From SIG299 sp045531955 (GTDB lineage: Bacteria; Bacillota; Clostridia; Lachnospirales; Lachnospiraceae): a stretch of 64,000 nucleotides of DNA. The notes beneath the pieces were generated by a model that saw only the letters and a list, made by a program, of their open reading frames with translations, made no database searches and was not told the origin of the DNA. A program made the translations under genes and the position numbers. Position 1 is the first letter of the stretch. The number at the start of each line of letters is the position of its first letter. Below, piece after piece: positions 44,325 to 53,679 of the stretch. The DNA is taken from assembly GCA_045531955.1 (NCBI GenBank), contig JAZSFC010000011.1, positions 1 through 64,000 of the forward strand, written 5' to 3'.

Positions 44325-45215
44325 ATGACGCAGAAGAAAAAGCAACCGGCAACTTTTTTTGCCATTCTGGCGGCAGCGTTATATGCCATAAATGTACCGT
44401 TATCAAAGCTTTTATTGGAACATGTTGGAACCACGATGATGGCATCCTTTTTGTATTTGGGAGCAGGGCTTGGCTTGCTTGGAGTCGGTCTTTTCCAGAA
44501 GGCTTCCGGTAAAGCACAAAAACAGGAACGCCTGACAAAGAAGGAATTACCATATACAATAGGCATGGTTGTGCTTGATATTTTGGCACCGATTTTTCTG
44601 ATGATGGGTATTGCGAGAACGAATTCTGCCAATGTTTCATTGCTAAACAATTTTGAAATTGTGGCCACTTCCCTGATTGCGTTGTTCATTTTTAAAGAAA
44701 AAATTTCCAGATTGTTATGGGGCGCCATAGCTTTGGTGGTAGCGGCCAGTGTTATTTTAAGCTTTGAAGGTGCAGGGGCTTTTGTGTTCAATGAAGGCTC
44801 ATTATTTGTACTTGCTGCCAGCATATGTTGGGGAATGGAAAACAACTGTACCAATAAAATCAGTCATAAAAGTGCTGTGGAAATTGTGGTAATTAAGGGG
44901 TGCTTTTCCGGTTTGGGCAGTCTGATTGTTGCATTTATCATAGGCGAAAAACTTCCGGCAGTAAAATGGATGCTTCCGGTATTACTGTTGGGATTTGTAG
45001 CATATGGTCTAAGTATTAATTTATATATCCGCGCCCAAAGCAGTCTTGGTGCGGCAAAAACCAGTGCTTTTTATTCCGTGGCACCATTCCTTGGCGTAGC
45101 ATTCAGTATGTTACTTTTGGGTGAGCGTCCGGGTGTGCAGTTTTATGTGGGCTTATTGATTATGGCAGTCAGCACGGTGCTGATGATAAAGGATACCTTG
45201 CGGGAAGCGGCATAG
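44325..45215 (+). CDS. EamA/DMT-family transporter
   Basis: 296 residues with ten hydrophobic helices in two EamA repeats. The first starts with FFAILAAALYAINVPLSKLLLE, and the second begins near residue 155 (LFVLAASICWGMENN). This drug/metabolite transporter family exports or imports small metabolites, and the substrate is not predictable. AGAGGATTTAAGAAAA precedes the ATG. A MATE gene follows 50 bp downstream. Confidence 0.9.
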   Translation: MTQKKKQPATFFAILAAALYAINVPLSKLLLEHVGTTMMASFLYLGAGLGLLGVGLFQKASGKAQKQERLTKKELPYTIGMVVLDILAPIFLMMGIARTNSANVSLLNNFEIVATSLIALFIFKEKISRLLWGAIALVVAASVILSFEGAGAFVFNEGSLFVLAASICWGMENNCTNKISHKSAVEIVVIKGCFSGLGSLIVAFIIGEKLPAVKWMLPVLLLGFVAYGLSINLYIRAQSSLGAAKTSAFYSVAPFLGVAFSMLLLGERPGVQFYVGLLIMAVSTVLMIKDTLREAA

Positions 45216-45265
45216 CAGAATAATTATAAAAAGACAGAAGTAAACAGACGAGAAAGGCGTTAGCT

Positions 45266-46633
45266 ATGAAAACAAAAGAACAGGTCGGAACCTTATTTTC
45301 CGGAAAAGATTTAAAAAAGTTAATTGTACCATTGATTATAGAGCAAACCCTTGCCATGACAGTCGGGATGGCAGATACCATGATGATTGCAACCAGAGGT
45401 GAGGCGGCCATGTCCGGTGTCTCTATTGTAGACTCTATTGCGGTGCTGATGATTGGTTTGTTCAGTGCGCTGGCTACCGGCGGTGCCGTGGTGGCATCCC
45501 AGTTTATTGGACATAAGGATGTAAAAAAGGCCTGTCGTGCAGCGAATCAGCTGGTGGTAGCCATGGGAAGTATGGCACTGTTTATTATGGCGATTGCCTT
45601 GATTTTTAACAAGCAGATTCTTCAGCTGATTTACGGTACGGTGGAAGCGGATGTTATGGGATATGCCCGTACCTATTTTTACATATCGGCAGCATCTTTT
45701 CCGTTTCTGGCACTTTATAATGCCGGAGCGGCCCTGTTCCGAGCTATGGGAAATTCTAAGATTTCCATGAAGGTTTCCCTGGTGATGAATGGTATCAATG
45801 TGGCGGGAAATGCCTTTTTCTTGTTTGTCATGAACATGAGCGTGGAAGGCGTCGCCTTGGCGACCCTGATTTCCCGTATTGTGGCGGCAATTATAATTAT
45901 GTTGTTAATCCGCAGACCAATCAATTTAATCCACATCGACCCGCATTTCCGCTTGGGCTTTGACTGGAAAATCATTAAGAGAATTCTTGCCATCGGTGTA
46001 CCAAACGGTTTGGAAAACAGTGTGTTCCAGATTGGCAAGCTGATGGTACAGGGAATTACGGCAAGCTTTGGTACCACGGCCATTGCAGCTAACGCTATGG
46101 CAAATACCATTGCCAGCGTAGCGGTTATTCCGGGCAGTGCCCTCGGCATGGCCATGATTACCATTGTAGGTCAGTGTGTGGGTGCGGATGATGAGCGGCA
46201 GATGCGCTACTACACAAAGAAATTATTGCTGATTGCCTATGCTGCGTTATTTGCCCTTAATGTGGTAGTAATGCTTGGATTAGACGGTCTCATTTGGATT
46301 TACAATCTGGAGCCTGCCACCGGCGAAATTGCAAGACAGCTGATTACACTGCATACTATCTGTACTATTTTGGTTTGGCCGTTGTCTTTTGTGCTGCCAA
46401 ATGCCCTGCGTGCAGCAAACGATGTAAAGTTTACCATGATAGCATCTATGGTTTCTATGTGGACCTTCCGCATCCTGTTCAGTTATATTCTTGCTAAGGG
46501 CATGAACTTTGGCGTAGTGGGCGTATGGATGGCCATGTTTATTGACTGGGGATTCAGAAGCTTATGCTTTGGGGTAAGATTCCTTCGTGGAGGTTACCGG
46601 AAGTTCAGTTTTGCATTGGAACGGATGCATTGA
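45266..46633 (+). CDS. MATE-family efflux transporter
   Basis: 455 residues with twelve helices. The start reads FSGKDLKKLIVPLIIEQTLAMT, and the two MatE halves are seen from GMADTMMIATRGEAAMSGVS and from GVPNGLENSVFQIGKLMVQG near residue 247. MATE proteins expel cationic drugs or metabolites using Na+ or H+. The ribosome site GAGAAAGGCG is modest. The next gene, a small kinase, starts 16 bp after its stop. Confidence 0.94.
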   Translation: MKTKEQVGTLFSGKDLKKLIVPLIIEQTLAMTVGMADTMMIATRGEAAMSGVSIVDSIAVLMIGLFSALATGGAVVASQFIGHKDVKKACRAANQLVVAMGSMALFIMAIALIFNKQILQLIYGTVEADVMGYARTYFYISAASFPFLALYNAGAALFRAMGNSKISMKVSLVMNGINVAGNAFFLFVMNMSVEGVALATLISRIVAAIIIMLLIRRPINLIHIDPHFRLGFDWKIIKRILAIGVPNGLENSVFQIGKLMVQGITASFGTTAIAANAMANTIASVAVIPGSALGMAMITIVGQCVGADDERQMRYYTKKLLLIAYAALFALNVVVMLGLDGLIWIYNLEPATGEIARQLITLHTICTILVWPLSFVLPNALRAANDVKFTMIASMVSMWTFRILFSYILAKGMNFGVVGVWMAMFIDWGFRSLCFGVRFLRGGYRKFSFALERMH

Positions 46634-46649
46634 GTTACAGGAGGTAGAG

Positions 46650-47171
46650 ATGATATATATAATCAGTGGTCCGTCCCATACGGGGAAAACAAATCTGGCA
46701 CAGAAGTTGATGATAAAATATCAGATTCCGTATATTTCCATGGACCATGTAAAAATGGGAATCGTACGTGCCGGACTGGTACCAAATTATGTGGAGCAGG
46801 ATGAAAAAATGCAGGAGGTTCTCTGGCCGGTTATTCGGGAAATGATAAAAACTGCTATTGAAAATGAGCAGAATATGATCATTGAAGGTTGCTATCTTCC
46901 GTACGACTGGAAAGAAGATTTTGAAGATGAGTACTTAGAGGATATCCGCGGGATTTATCTTGTAATGTCGCCGGAATATATTGAAAACCATTTTGAAGAT
47001 ATCCGAAAGTTCGCCCATGTGATAGAGAACCGTGGTGAGGACGAGGATTGTACCAAGGAATGGATTCTTGAAATCAACCGGGAGTGTTTGGAAGGTTGCA
47101 AAGAGTTTTGTTGTGAATATAAGCTGATTACGGATAAGTATGATGTGGATGAAACTCTTTTTGAAAAATAG
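46650..47171 (+). CDS. Small P-loop kinase-like protein
   Basis: 173 residues. Walker A is GPSHTGKTNLA at residues 7-17, and the first strand IYIISG leads into it. LPYD and an IIEGCYL stretch near 75 are in the place of the substrate and Walker B region in adenylate/shikimate-type kinases. It resembles 2-phosphoglycerate-kinase-like or AAA-33 small-molecule kinases. The true substrate cannot be read from sequence. The start at 46650 is set by AGGAGGTAGAG; a longer frame begins inside the MATE gene. Confidence 0.8.
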   Translation: MIYIISGPSHTGKTNLAQKLMIKYQIPYISMDHVKMGIVRAGLVPNYVEQDEKMQEVLWPVIREMIKTAIENEQNMIIEGCYLPYDWKEDFEDEYLEDIRGIYLVMSPEYIENHFEDIRKFAHVIENRGEDEDCTKEWILEINRECLEGCKEFCCEYKLITDKYDVDETLFEK

Positions 47172-47205
47172 GTTAGAGGAACGGTTATTATTTTCAACAA
47201 AGCAA

Positions 47206-47234
47206 CTGACAAATCGACAAATATATGATATAGT
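47206..47234 (+). promoter_or_regulatory. Promoter of xpt-pbuX
   Basis: CTGACA (47206-47211), 17 bp, TATAGT (47229-47234). The 30 bp to the start leave no room for a purine riboswitch. Confidence 0.55.
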
Positions 47235-47264
47235 AATAGCAAAATTTTCTATTCGGGGGCTAAT

Positions 47265-47849
47265 ATGAATTTTCTTGAAGAACGTATTGTAAAAGACGGC
47301 GTAGTGAAGCCGGGAAATGTACTAAAGGTAGACAGTTTTTTAAATCATCAGATGGACATTCATTTGATGGATGAAATGGGAAAAGAGTTCAAGCGCCGTT
47401 TTGCGGACAAGAACATTACAAAGATTCTTACCATCGAGGCATCAGGTATTGCCATTGCCATGGCGGCAGCCCGCTATTTTGATGTGCCGGTGGTATTTGC
47501 AAAGAAGTCCTAGAGCATCAATCTGGACGGTGAAATGTATGTGGCAACCGTAGAATCTTTTACACATAAGAACGTAAATCAGGTGGTTGTTTCTAAAAAG
47601 TTCCTGAGCGCGGATGATCACGTACTCATTATTGACGATTTTCTTGCAAACGGATGTGCACTGCAGGGACTTATTTCCATTACGGAATCCTCCGGTGCAA
47701 CGGTGGAAGGCATTGGTATTGCCATTGAAAAAGGCTTCCAGGTAGGCGGACGTGTTATCCGTAATCTGGGCTATCACTTGGAATCCCTTGCCATTGTAGA
47801 ATCCATGGACGATGTTAACGGAACCGTGCAGTTTAGGGAACAGGAGTAG
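47265..47849 (+). pseudogene. xpt: Xanthine phosphoribosyltransferase gene interrupted by TAG
   Basis: The frame starts MNFLEERIVKDGVVKPGNVLKVDSF-like (typical Xpt) and runs 82 codons to FAKKS. It then meets TAG (47511-47513) and continues in the same frame with SINLDGEMYVATVESFTHKN to 47849. The PRPP-binding loop HVLIIDDFLANG lies downstream of the stop. Without the TAG the product would be 194 residues, the normal Xpt length; AAG (Lys) to TAG is the simplest change. Xpt converts xanthine to XMP for salvage. The intact permease gene right behind it argues for recent damage or a base-call error. Confidence 0.85.
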
Positions 47850-47853
47850 AGCC

Positions 47854-49179
47854 ATGGAAAAGAAAACAAAAGAGACTTCAATGGATAATATTTATTCCTT
47901 AAACGGAAAGGTGCCGGTAGGAAAGGCTGTTCCGTTTGGTTTACAGCACGTGTTGGCGATGTTTGTGGCCAATATTGCCCCGATTATGATTGTGGCAGGT
48001 GTGTGCGGACTCAGTCCGCAGGATACGGCAAATCTGATTCAGACGGCTATGATGATTGCAGGTGTCGGTTCCCTGGTACAAATTTTCGGTATCTGGAAAA
48101 TAGGTGCCAGACTGCCGATTGTTATGGGTATCAGTTTTACCTTTGTTTCTATTTTCTGTTATGTAGGACCGCAATATGGTTACTCCGCAGTGATTGGTGC
48201 AGTAATTGTCGGCGGTCTGGTAGAAGGACTGCTTGGATTTTTTGCAAAATACTGGCGTAAAATCATTGCCCCGATTGTGACGGCGTGCGTAGTTACTGCC
48301 ATTGGTTTTTCCCTGCTTTCCGTAGGTGCAAATTCCTTCGCCGGCGGAAACGGCAGTGCAGATTTCGGTTCCTGGCAGAACTGGGTGTTAGGTACCTTTA
48401 CTCTGGTGGCATGTATTGCCTTTAATTTACTGGCAAAGAATCATTGGAAGCAGTTATCCGTACTATTCGGTTTGGTTTGCGGATATCTTTTGGCCCTTTG
48501 CATGGGCATGGTGGATTTCTCTGCCTTGCAGGACGTCAGTGTTGTTGCCCTTCCAAAGATTTTACCGTATAAACCAACCTTTAATTTAAGTGCCATTATT
48601 TCTGTGGTTATGATTTTCCTGGTTTCCGCCACAGAAACGATTGGCGATACTTCGGCGCTTACTTCCACGGCCCTTGGCAGAGAGGCAACTGATGAAGAAA
48701 TTTCCGGTTCCCTGGCCTGCGATGGCTTTGTAAGCAGTATTTCTGCCCTGTTTGGATGTATGCCGATTACTTCCTTCAGCCAGAACGTCGGTTTAATTGC
48801 CATGACAAAGGTAATCAACCGATTTACCATTGCCACAGGCGCCATCATCATGATTGTTGCCGGTTTATTCCCGGCGGTGGGTGCCGTGCTTGCAACCCTG
48901 CCGGAAGCAGTGCTTGGCGGATGTACCATAATGATGTTTGGTACCATCGTAGTCAGCGGTTTGCAGATGATTGGAAACTGCGGCTATTCCCAAAGAAACA
49001 TTACCATTGCCGCGCTGTCCTTAAGCATTGGTATCGGTTTCACCCAGGTGCCGGAGATGTTCGCTATTTTCCCTGAACTGATTCGTACCATTTTTGCTGA
49101 AAACTGCGTTGCCGTAGTATTTGTGGCAGCGATTATTTTAAATCTGGTAATGCCAAAAGAGAAAGAAGCAACAGAATAA
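47854..49179 (+). CDS. pbuX: Xanthine permease (NCS2 family)
   Basis: 441 residues and about 14 membrane helices. Markers are GLQHVLAMFVANIAPIMI near residue 32, the family block near 250 with SATETIGDTSALTSTALGR, and GCMPITSFSQNVGLIAMT near 300. These are NCS2 nucleobase transporter signatures, and pairing with xpt supports xanthine as substrate. The start at 47854 follows CAGGAGTAGAGCC, four bases after the xpt stop. Confidence 0.95.
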   Translation: MEKKTKETSMDNIYSLNGKVPVGKAVPFGLQHVLAMFVANIAPIMIVAGVCGLSPQDTANLIQTAMMIAGVGSLVQIFGIWKIGARLPIVMGISFTFVSIFCYVGPQYGYSAVIGAVIVGGLVEGLLGFFAKYWRKIIAPIVTACVVTAIGFSLLSVGANSFAGGNGSADFGSWQNWVLGTFTLVACIAFNLLAKNHWKQLSVLFGLVCGYLLALCMGMVDFSALQDVSVVALPKILPYKPTFNLSAIISVVMIFLVSATETIGDTSALTSTALGREATDEEISGSLACDGFVSSISALFGCMPITSFSQNVGLIAMTKVINRFTIATGAIIMIVAGLFPAVGAVLATLPEAVLGGCTIMMFGTIVVSGLQMIGNCGYSQRNITIAALSLSIGIGFTQVPEMFAIFPELIRTIFAENCVAVVFVAAIILNLVMPKEKEATE

Positions 49180-49189
49180 TTTTAACTGT

Positions 49190-49221
49190 GAGTCCTCCGG
49201 GTAACCGGGGGACTTTTTCTG
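49190..49221 (+). terminator. Terminator after pbuX
   Basis: AGTCCTCCGG pairs with CCGGGGGACT across a 4-base loop and TTTTTC follows. Confidence 0.88.
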
Positions 49222-49303
49222 TGGATTTATGGGGAAACTACTGTTATTGGGAGTGGGAATGTGGTAGAATGGAGGAAGGAAAGAAACCAATGGGAGGGTA
49301 GAA

Positions 49304-50164
49304 ATGATTCGGATAATTGATACATACGCAGATATTTCTTGCTTGTTTGATAATGGTAATTTCAACATGGAAACGTGGAAAACATACATAAATCAGATAT
49401 ATAGTAACTCCGCAGAACTGTTTCTTTCTGACATGAAGGAGTGTTTAGGTAACGAGAAGTATACCTATGAGAATGATATTTTACCAATCATCAACGAGGT
49501 GTGTGATAATACTAAGTTAGATATTCTGTATGGTTCTTTTTGTGAGGTTGTGAATCAACTGAATCAAAAAGTGCTTGATACATTTGGCAAAGAATTGAAT
49601 GTGGATATTGTATTGTACATGGGCTTGTGTAATGGAGCCGGCTGGGTGACAAACATAAATGGCGTTGATACGGTTTTATTAGGTGTGGAAAAAATTATTG
49701 AACTGGACTGGTGTGACATAAATGCAATGTATGGTCTGATTTATCATGAATTAGGGCATGTGTATCAAAAGCAATATGGCACATTGGAGAGGACCTTCTC
49801 TGATAATAAAAGTGAGTTTCTATGGCAGTTGTTTACAGAAGGCATTGCTATGTACTTTGAGCAGGTGTTGGTGGGAGATTTGAATTTTTATCATCAGGAT
49901 GTAAATGATTGGAAAGCCTGGTGTGACGAACATTTTCTTCAAATCAAAACCGATTTTCACAATGATTTAGACACGATGACCAGGCAGAACCAGAGATATT
50001 TCGGGGACTGGTGCCGATATCATGGAAATGGTGACGTTGGTTATTATCTGGGTGCACGATTTATTCAGTACTTGGTAAAGGAGCATTCCTTTGATGATTT
50101 GATTACCTACGATTTGCCTGTGGTAATGGAGTTATACAGTGAGTTTATGGATAAATGTCATTAG
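49304..50164 (+). CDS. Predicted HExxH zinc metallopeptidase
   Basis: 286 residues, soluble, no signal peptide. YHELGHVYQ near residue 148 gives the zinc-binding HExxH. LFTEGIAMYFEQ about 32 residues later supplies a downstream Glu in the gluzincin style. Similar domains appear in DUF2268-type predicted Zn proteases. The ribosome site is GGGAGGGTAGAA. It lies after the pbuX terminator, and its 3' end is followed after 23 bp by an alpha/beta hydrolase gene. The substrate is unknown. Confidence 0.75.
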   Translation: MIRIIDTYADISCLFDNGNFNMETWKTYINQIYSNSAELFLSDMKECLGNEKYTYENDILPIINEVCDNTKLDILYGSFCEVVNQLNQKVLDTFGKELNVDIVLYMGLCNGAGWVTNINGVDTVLLGVEKIIELDWCDINAMYGLIYHELGHVYQKQYGTLERTFSDNKSEFLWQLFTEGIAMYFEQVLVGDLNFYHQDVNDWKAWCDEHFLQIKTDFHNDLDTMTRQNQRYFGDWCRYHGNGDVGYYLGARFIQYLVKEHSFDDLITYDLPVVMELYSEFMDKCH

Positions 50165-50187
50165 GAACGAAAGAAAGGCGGTGCAGT

Positions 50188-51012
50188 ATGTTTTACGGTG
50201 CAAAAAACGGAAGTATCAAAATTGAAAATACAGAAATGGATTACATAGTATTTGGTAACGGAACAAAGCCTCTGATTATGATTCCCGGCCTTGGTGAGGG
50301 CTTGAAAACAGTAAAAGGAACGGCAATTCCGTTTGCTTTTATGTACCGCAAAGTGGCAAAGGAATATAAGGTTTATTGCTTCAGCCGAAGAAATATTCTT
50401 CCACAGGGCTTTACCACTAAGGATATGGCGGAGGATTTGTATTTCTGCATGCGGGAACTCGGTATTGAAAAGGCGATGGTGCTGGGCGTATCCCTTGGTG
50501 GCATGATTGTGGAACAACTTGCCATTCATCATCCGGAAGCAGTGGAAAAACTGATTCTTACTGTCACCATTGCCCGTCAGAATGATACAGTGCAGCAAAT
50601 GATTAGTAAATGGATGGATTATGCCAAAGAGGGTAAGTACAAGGAGATAATGATTGATACAGCGGAAAATTCTTACACGGAAGAGTATTTGAAAAAGAGC
50701 CGTTGGATGTATGGCTTGCTTGGCAACGTGGGTAAGCCAAAAAGTTTTGAACGTTTCCTGATTATGGCGGAAGCAGGAAGAACCCACGACGTCTATGAGG
50801 AGTTAGAAAAGATTACCTGCCCGACCTTGGTGCTTGGCGGTAGACAGGACAAGATTGTATCCGGTGAAGCTTCTGTCGAACTGGCAGAAAAAATTCCGGG
50901 TAGTCAGCTTTATATGTACGAAAATTATGGTCATGGGCTTTATGAAGAAGCCAAGGATTTTGTGCCGAGAGTACTTGATTTTTTGGGGAGTAGAAAAGGA
51001 ACAAGTTTATGA
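50188..51012 (+). CDS. Alpha/beta hydrolase
   Basis: 274 residues. The oxyanion strand IMIPGLGEGL lies near residue 32, the nucleophile elbow GVSLGGM near 100 (Ser), the acid in LGGRQDKIV near 223 and the catalytic His in YGHGLYEEA near 254. The start at 50188 (MFYGAKNG) follows AAAGGCGGTGCAGT. Its stop overlaps the next start as ATGA, indicating coupled translation with the fusion protein downstream. The substrate is unknown. Confidence 0.9.
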   Translation: MFYGAKNGSIKIENTEMDYIVFGNGTKPLIMIPGLGEGLKTVKGTAIPFAFMYRKVAKEYKVYCFSRRNILPQGFTTKDMAEDLYFCMRELGIEKAMVLGVSLGGMIVEQLAIHHPEAVEKLILTVTIARQNDTVQQMISKWMDYAKEGKYKEIMIDTAENSYTEEYLKKSRWMYGLLGNVGKPKSFERFLIMAEAGRTHDVYEELEKITCPTLVLGGRQDKIVSGEASVELAEKIPGSQLYMYENYGHGLYEEAKDFVPRVLDFLGSRKGTSL

Positions 51013-52496
51013 AATACATGCATTTTAATTCGTCCTGCTCTTATGCGGGGCTAGCCAATTTACTTGCAATGCAGGATGTAGATACGGAGGATTATCATAT
51101 TGCGTTGGATATGGGGCTTCCGTATTTCCTGCGATATGATGAAGAAACGGGTGCATATCTTAATGGCCCTATGTTACAGTCGGCAGAATGGTTTGACTTA
51201 TACTTAAAACCAAGAGGGTTCCGGTATGTAGAGCGTTTTATGGGAAAGCAAGAGGCAGTGGAACAGTTATGTTCCGGCAGTATGCTTGGATTGCAGGTAA
51301 CACCAAAGTCTAAGCATGCTGTGATCTTTCTGGGGAAGGAAAACGGTGCATATAAATTTCTGAATAATAAGCGGGAGGATTCCGAGGAACCGGATTATTT
51401 GCTGATTTCTGAAGTGGAATGTTTGGAACGACTTCCGGAACAGGTGGTAGTTGGGCATTTGGAATCCTGCGAGGCAGAAGCGGTAAATATCAAACCATAC
51501 TTAGAAGAAGCATTGGCAAACTGGGAAAAGCTGCGGGGAGAATTGCAAGGTTTTATTTCTGAAGTGCAGACCCCGCAAGCAATGAAAGAAGCCATGAACC
51601 GGTTGTTTCGTCCACTGTTGCTGGACGGTATTAGTATGGCAAAGCTGTTAAATAAAAAAGAGTTAGAGGAATGGTTGAGTGCTTTGCAAAAACAGTTTCT
51701 GGGGATGTTACGGACAAACGAGACTGTGAAACTTTCAGAACAACTGGACGGTAAAGAAATTGACATGGCGATTGATACATTTGTGAGTCTGATAAAACTG
51801 CAAAGCATTCGGGAAAGCGAGCGCCATTCCCATGTGGAATTATATTCCGGCAAGGAGTTGTACAAAGAGGGAAGCTGGCTGCAGAAACCTATTCAGACAG
51901 TTACTGATTTATTCCCACTGTTTGAAGAATGCGAGAAATTCAGTGCTTTGGATTTGGGCAGCGGAGTTGGAAGAAACAGCATTGCCATTGCAAAGCAATT
52001 TCAGGGGATTCCTTGCCGAGTAGACTGTGTGGATATTCTGGAGCTTGCTATAGAAAAGCTTATGGAAAACGCCAAGTGGTTTGGGGTGGAAGAATGCATT
52101 CACGGTATAGTTTCTCCTATTGAAGAATTTGAAATTGTTCCAGATACATACGACCTTATTTTAGCGGTTTCTGCCTTAGAACATATTGATTCTAAAGAAT
52201 CCTTTGTAAAGAAACTTGAAGAAATGAGAGAAGGTATCAAGCTGCATGGCGTTGCGTGTCTTGTGGTGAATTCCGAGGTACGGGAGAAAAACAAAGAAAC
52301 GGAAGAAGAACTGTTTCCTCAGTTTGAAGTTAATCTGCTGACTGAGGATTTGCAAGTGATTCTGCAAAGAATTTTCGAGGGCTGGGAGGTTTTGAAATCC
52401 ACAGTCCGGGAGCAACAGTATGATATTCCGAGAGAGGGTTGCATTAGTAAACTTAGTACCAGTGTTGTGACTTTTGTGGCAAGGAGGACAAGATGA
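51009..52496 (+). CDS. Fusion of papain-like domain and SAM methyltransferase
   Basis: 495 residues. The N-terminal 150 residues look like a BtrH/C39-type cysteine-peptidase fold: FNSSCSYAGLANLLAM near 7-22 has a Cys at the start of a helix, and KHAVIFLG and FLNNKR near 97-116 could supply His and Asn. A helical linker (about 150-290) follows. A class I methyltransferase begins at FSALDLGSGVGRNSIAIA near 314, with VDCVDILELA and LILAVSALEHIDS as later motifs. Butirosin-type BtrH proteins transfer acyl groups, and here a methylase is attached instead. It overlaps its neighbours by 4 bp on both sides, so all three genes are coupled. Confidence 0.75.
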   Translation: MKYMHFNSSCSYAGLANLLAMQDVDTEDYHIALDMGLPYFLRYDEETGAYLNGPMLQSAEWFDLYLKPRGFRYVERFMGKQEAVEQLCSGSMLGLQVTPKSKHAVIFLGKENGAYKFLNNKREDSEEPDYLLISEVECLERLPEQVVVGHLESCEAEAVNIKPYLEEALANWEKLRGELQGFISEVQTPQAMKEAMNRLFRPLLLDGISMAKLLNKKELEEWLSALQKQFLGMLRTNETVKLSEQLDGKEIDMAIDTFVSLIKLQSIRESERHSHVELYSGKELYKEGSWLQKPIQTVTDLFPLFEECEKFSALDLGSGVGRNSIAIAKQFQGIPCRVDCVDILELAIEKLMENAKWFGVEECIHGIVSPIEEFEIVPDTYDLILAVSALEHIDSKESFVKKLEEMREGIKLHGVACLVVNSEVREKNKETEEELFPQFEVNLLTEDLQVILQRIFEGWEVLKSTVREQQYDIPREGCISKLSTSVVTFVARRTR

Positions 52497-52960
52497 AGTA
52501 TAGTAAAGAAGAACTGATTTTCATATTTGAAAAGTATTGCAAAAAGCTTAGAATAACTCCACCGTGGGATATCCGGTTGGAGTTTGTGGAAGACCCTAAT
52601 TGGAGGAAAACCGGTGACTTCAAAATTGACTGTACCGACCAGAAAGCAATCTTGCTTTTAAACATTGCGAATCCAAAGCAGGAAAATCTGGAGGAAGTAA
52701 TTATACATGAATTGATGCATATCAAAATGTACCCATTGGACCAGGTGACGGAAAGTTTAATTACCAGTAATTTCGAAGAAGGGACTCCGGGATATAATTT
52801 GGCCTATACACAGTTTTTCTCGACACTGGAGCAGACCGTAGAAGAACTGACAAAATGCTTTTTGTTTGAATTTGGAGATAACAAAGAATTATCTTACGGA
52901 AGGTGTCGGAAAGAGAAATCTTTTAATGAGCTCTACGAGGGATTAAATAATATTGAGTAA
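52493..52960 (+). CDS. Small HExxH metallopeptidase-like protein
   Basis: 155 residues with IIHELMHIKM near residue 69, a zinc-binding HExxH motif, and a Glu-rich helix downstream (TLEQTVEELTKCF) that may supply a third ligand. It resembles SprT-like or ImmA-like minimal metalloproteases, though no single family is certain. It starts by ATGA overlap with the fusion gene. No signal peptide is present, so it is cytoplasmic. Confidence 0.7.
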   Translation: MKYSKEELIFIFEKYCKKLRITPPWDIRLEFVEDPNWRKTGDFKIDCTDQKAILLLNIANPKQENLEEVIIHELMHIKMYPLDQVTESLITSNFEEGTPGYNLAYTQFFSTLEQTVEELTKCFLFEFGDNKELSYGRCRKEKSFNELYEGLNNIE

Positions 52961-52974
52961 TAGAGGGTGAAATT

Positions 52975-53658
52975 ATGGTAAATTCCTTTAAAGAATTTTG
53001 TAATGAAATACATAAGTGTGGTTTTTCCATGGGTGGAGGTAATGCCAAGGGCATTTATGCCGTGATTCCTTACGATTGGAAGAGTACGCCGCCCGGATGC
53101 AACATTGTATGGCACACCGGCGACCCGGAAACGGACCCATGGGAGTGGCGTATGCGGGTGCTGGAAGAAAAGAAAGAGATTGCCTATGCTAAGGTGTTTT
53201 TTAATGCCAGCGGATATATTGCAAAGGGCTGGTATCCGTATTTTCTGGCGGTGCGCCGTCAGGGTATGACTTTGGAAGACTGGTACGAAATCGGCAAAAT
53301 CAGTTACTTTGAAAAACAGATTTATGATGTGATTGCGGCTAATAAAAGAATTGCTTTTCATGACATTAAGAATGAGTGTGGCATCACCAAGGAGACCAAC
53401 AGCCAGTTTGAGCGGACGTTGGTGAATCTGCAGAAGAACCTGTTTATTACCATGTGCGGACGAATGCCAAAGCTCAATAAGTATGGTGAACCTTACGGCT
53501 GGAACAGCACGGTATTTTGCACGGTGGAAGACTTCTGGGGTGAGGATTTGACGGCAGAGATGGATGCTGAGGAAGCCTATCAGGTCATCCGTGACCGGAT
53601 TTTGGAACTGAATCCGGAGGCCCAGGAAAAGAATATAAAGAAATTTATTTTAGGCTAG
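52975..53658 (+). CDS. AlkZ-related winged-helix protein
   Basis: 227 residues. The family pattern IPYDWKSTPPGCNIVWHTGDPETDPWEW near residue 33 and a helix-rich C-terminus match proteins annotated as AlkZ-related. AlkZ itself is a DNA glycosylase of the HTH_42 class that unhooks interstrand crosslinks, and its QxQ catalytic motif is not visible here. The gene follows the metallopeptidase gene by 14 bp and precedes a DUF402 gene. A nucleic-acid role is likely but unproven. Confidence 0.65.
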   Translation: MVNSFKEFCNEIHKCGFSMGGGNAKGIYAVIPYDWKSTPPGCNIVWHTGDPETDPWEWRMRVLEEKKEIAYAKVFFNASGYIAKGWYPYFLAVRRQGMTLEDWYEIGKISYFEKQIYDVIAANKRIAFHDIKNECGITKETNSQFERTLVNLQKNLFITMCGRMPKLNKYGEPYGWNSTVFCTVEDFWGEDLTAEMDAEEAYQVIRDRILELNPEAQEKNIKKFILG

Positions 53659-53679
53659 AAATCAGAGAGGTTAGACATC

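Noticed and set aside
47171..47264. Purine riboswitch upstream of xpt
   Set aside because: The leader is only about 25 nt after the -10 and lacks the purine aptamer pattern.
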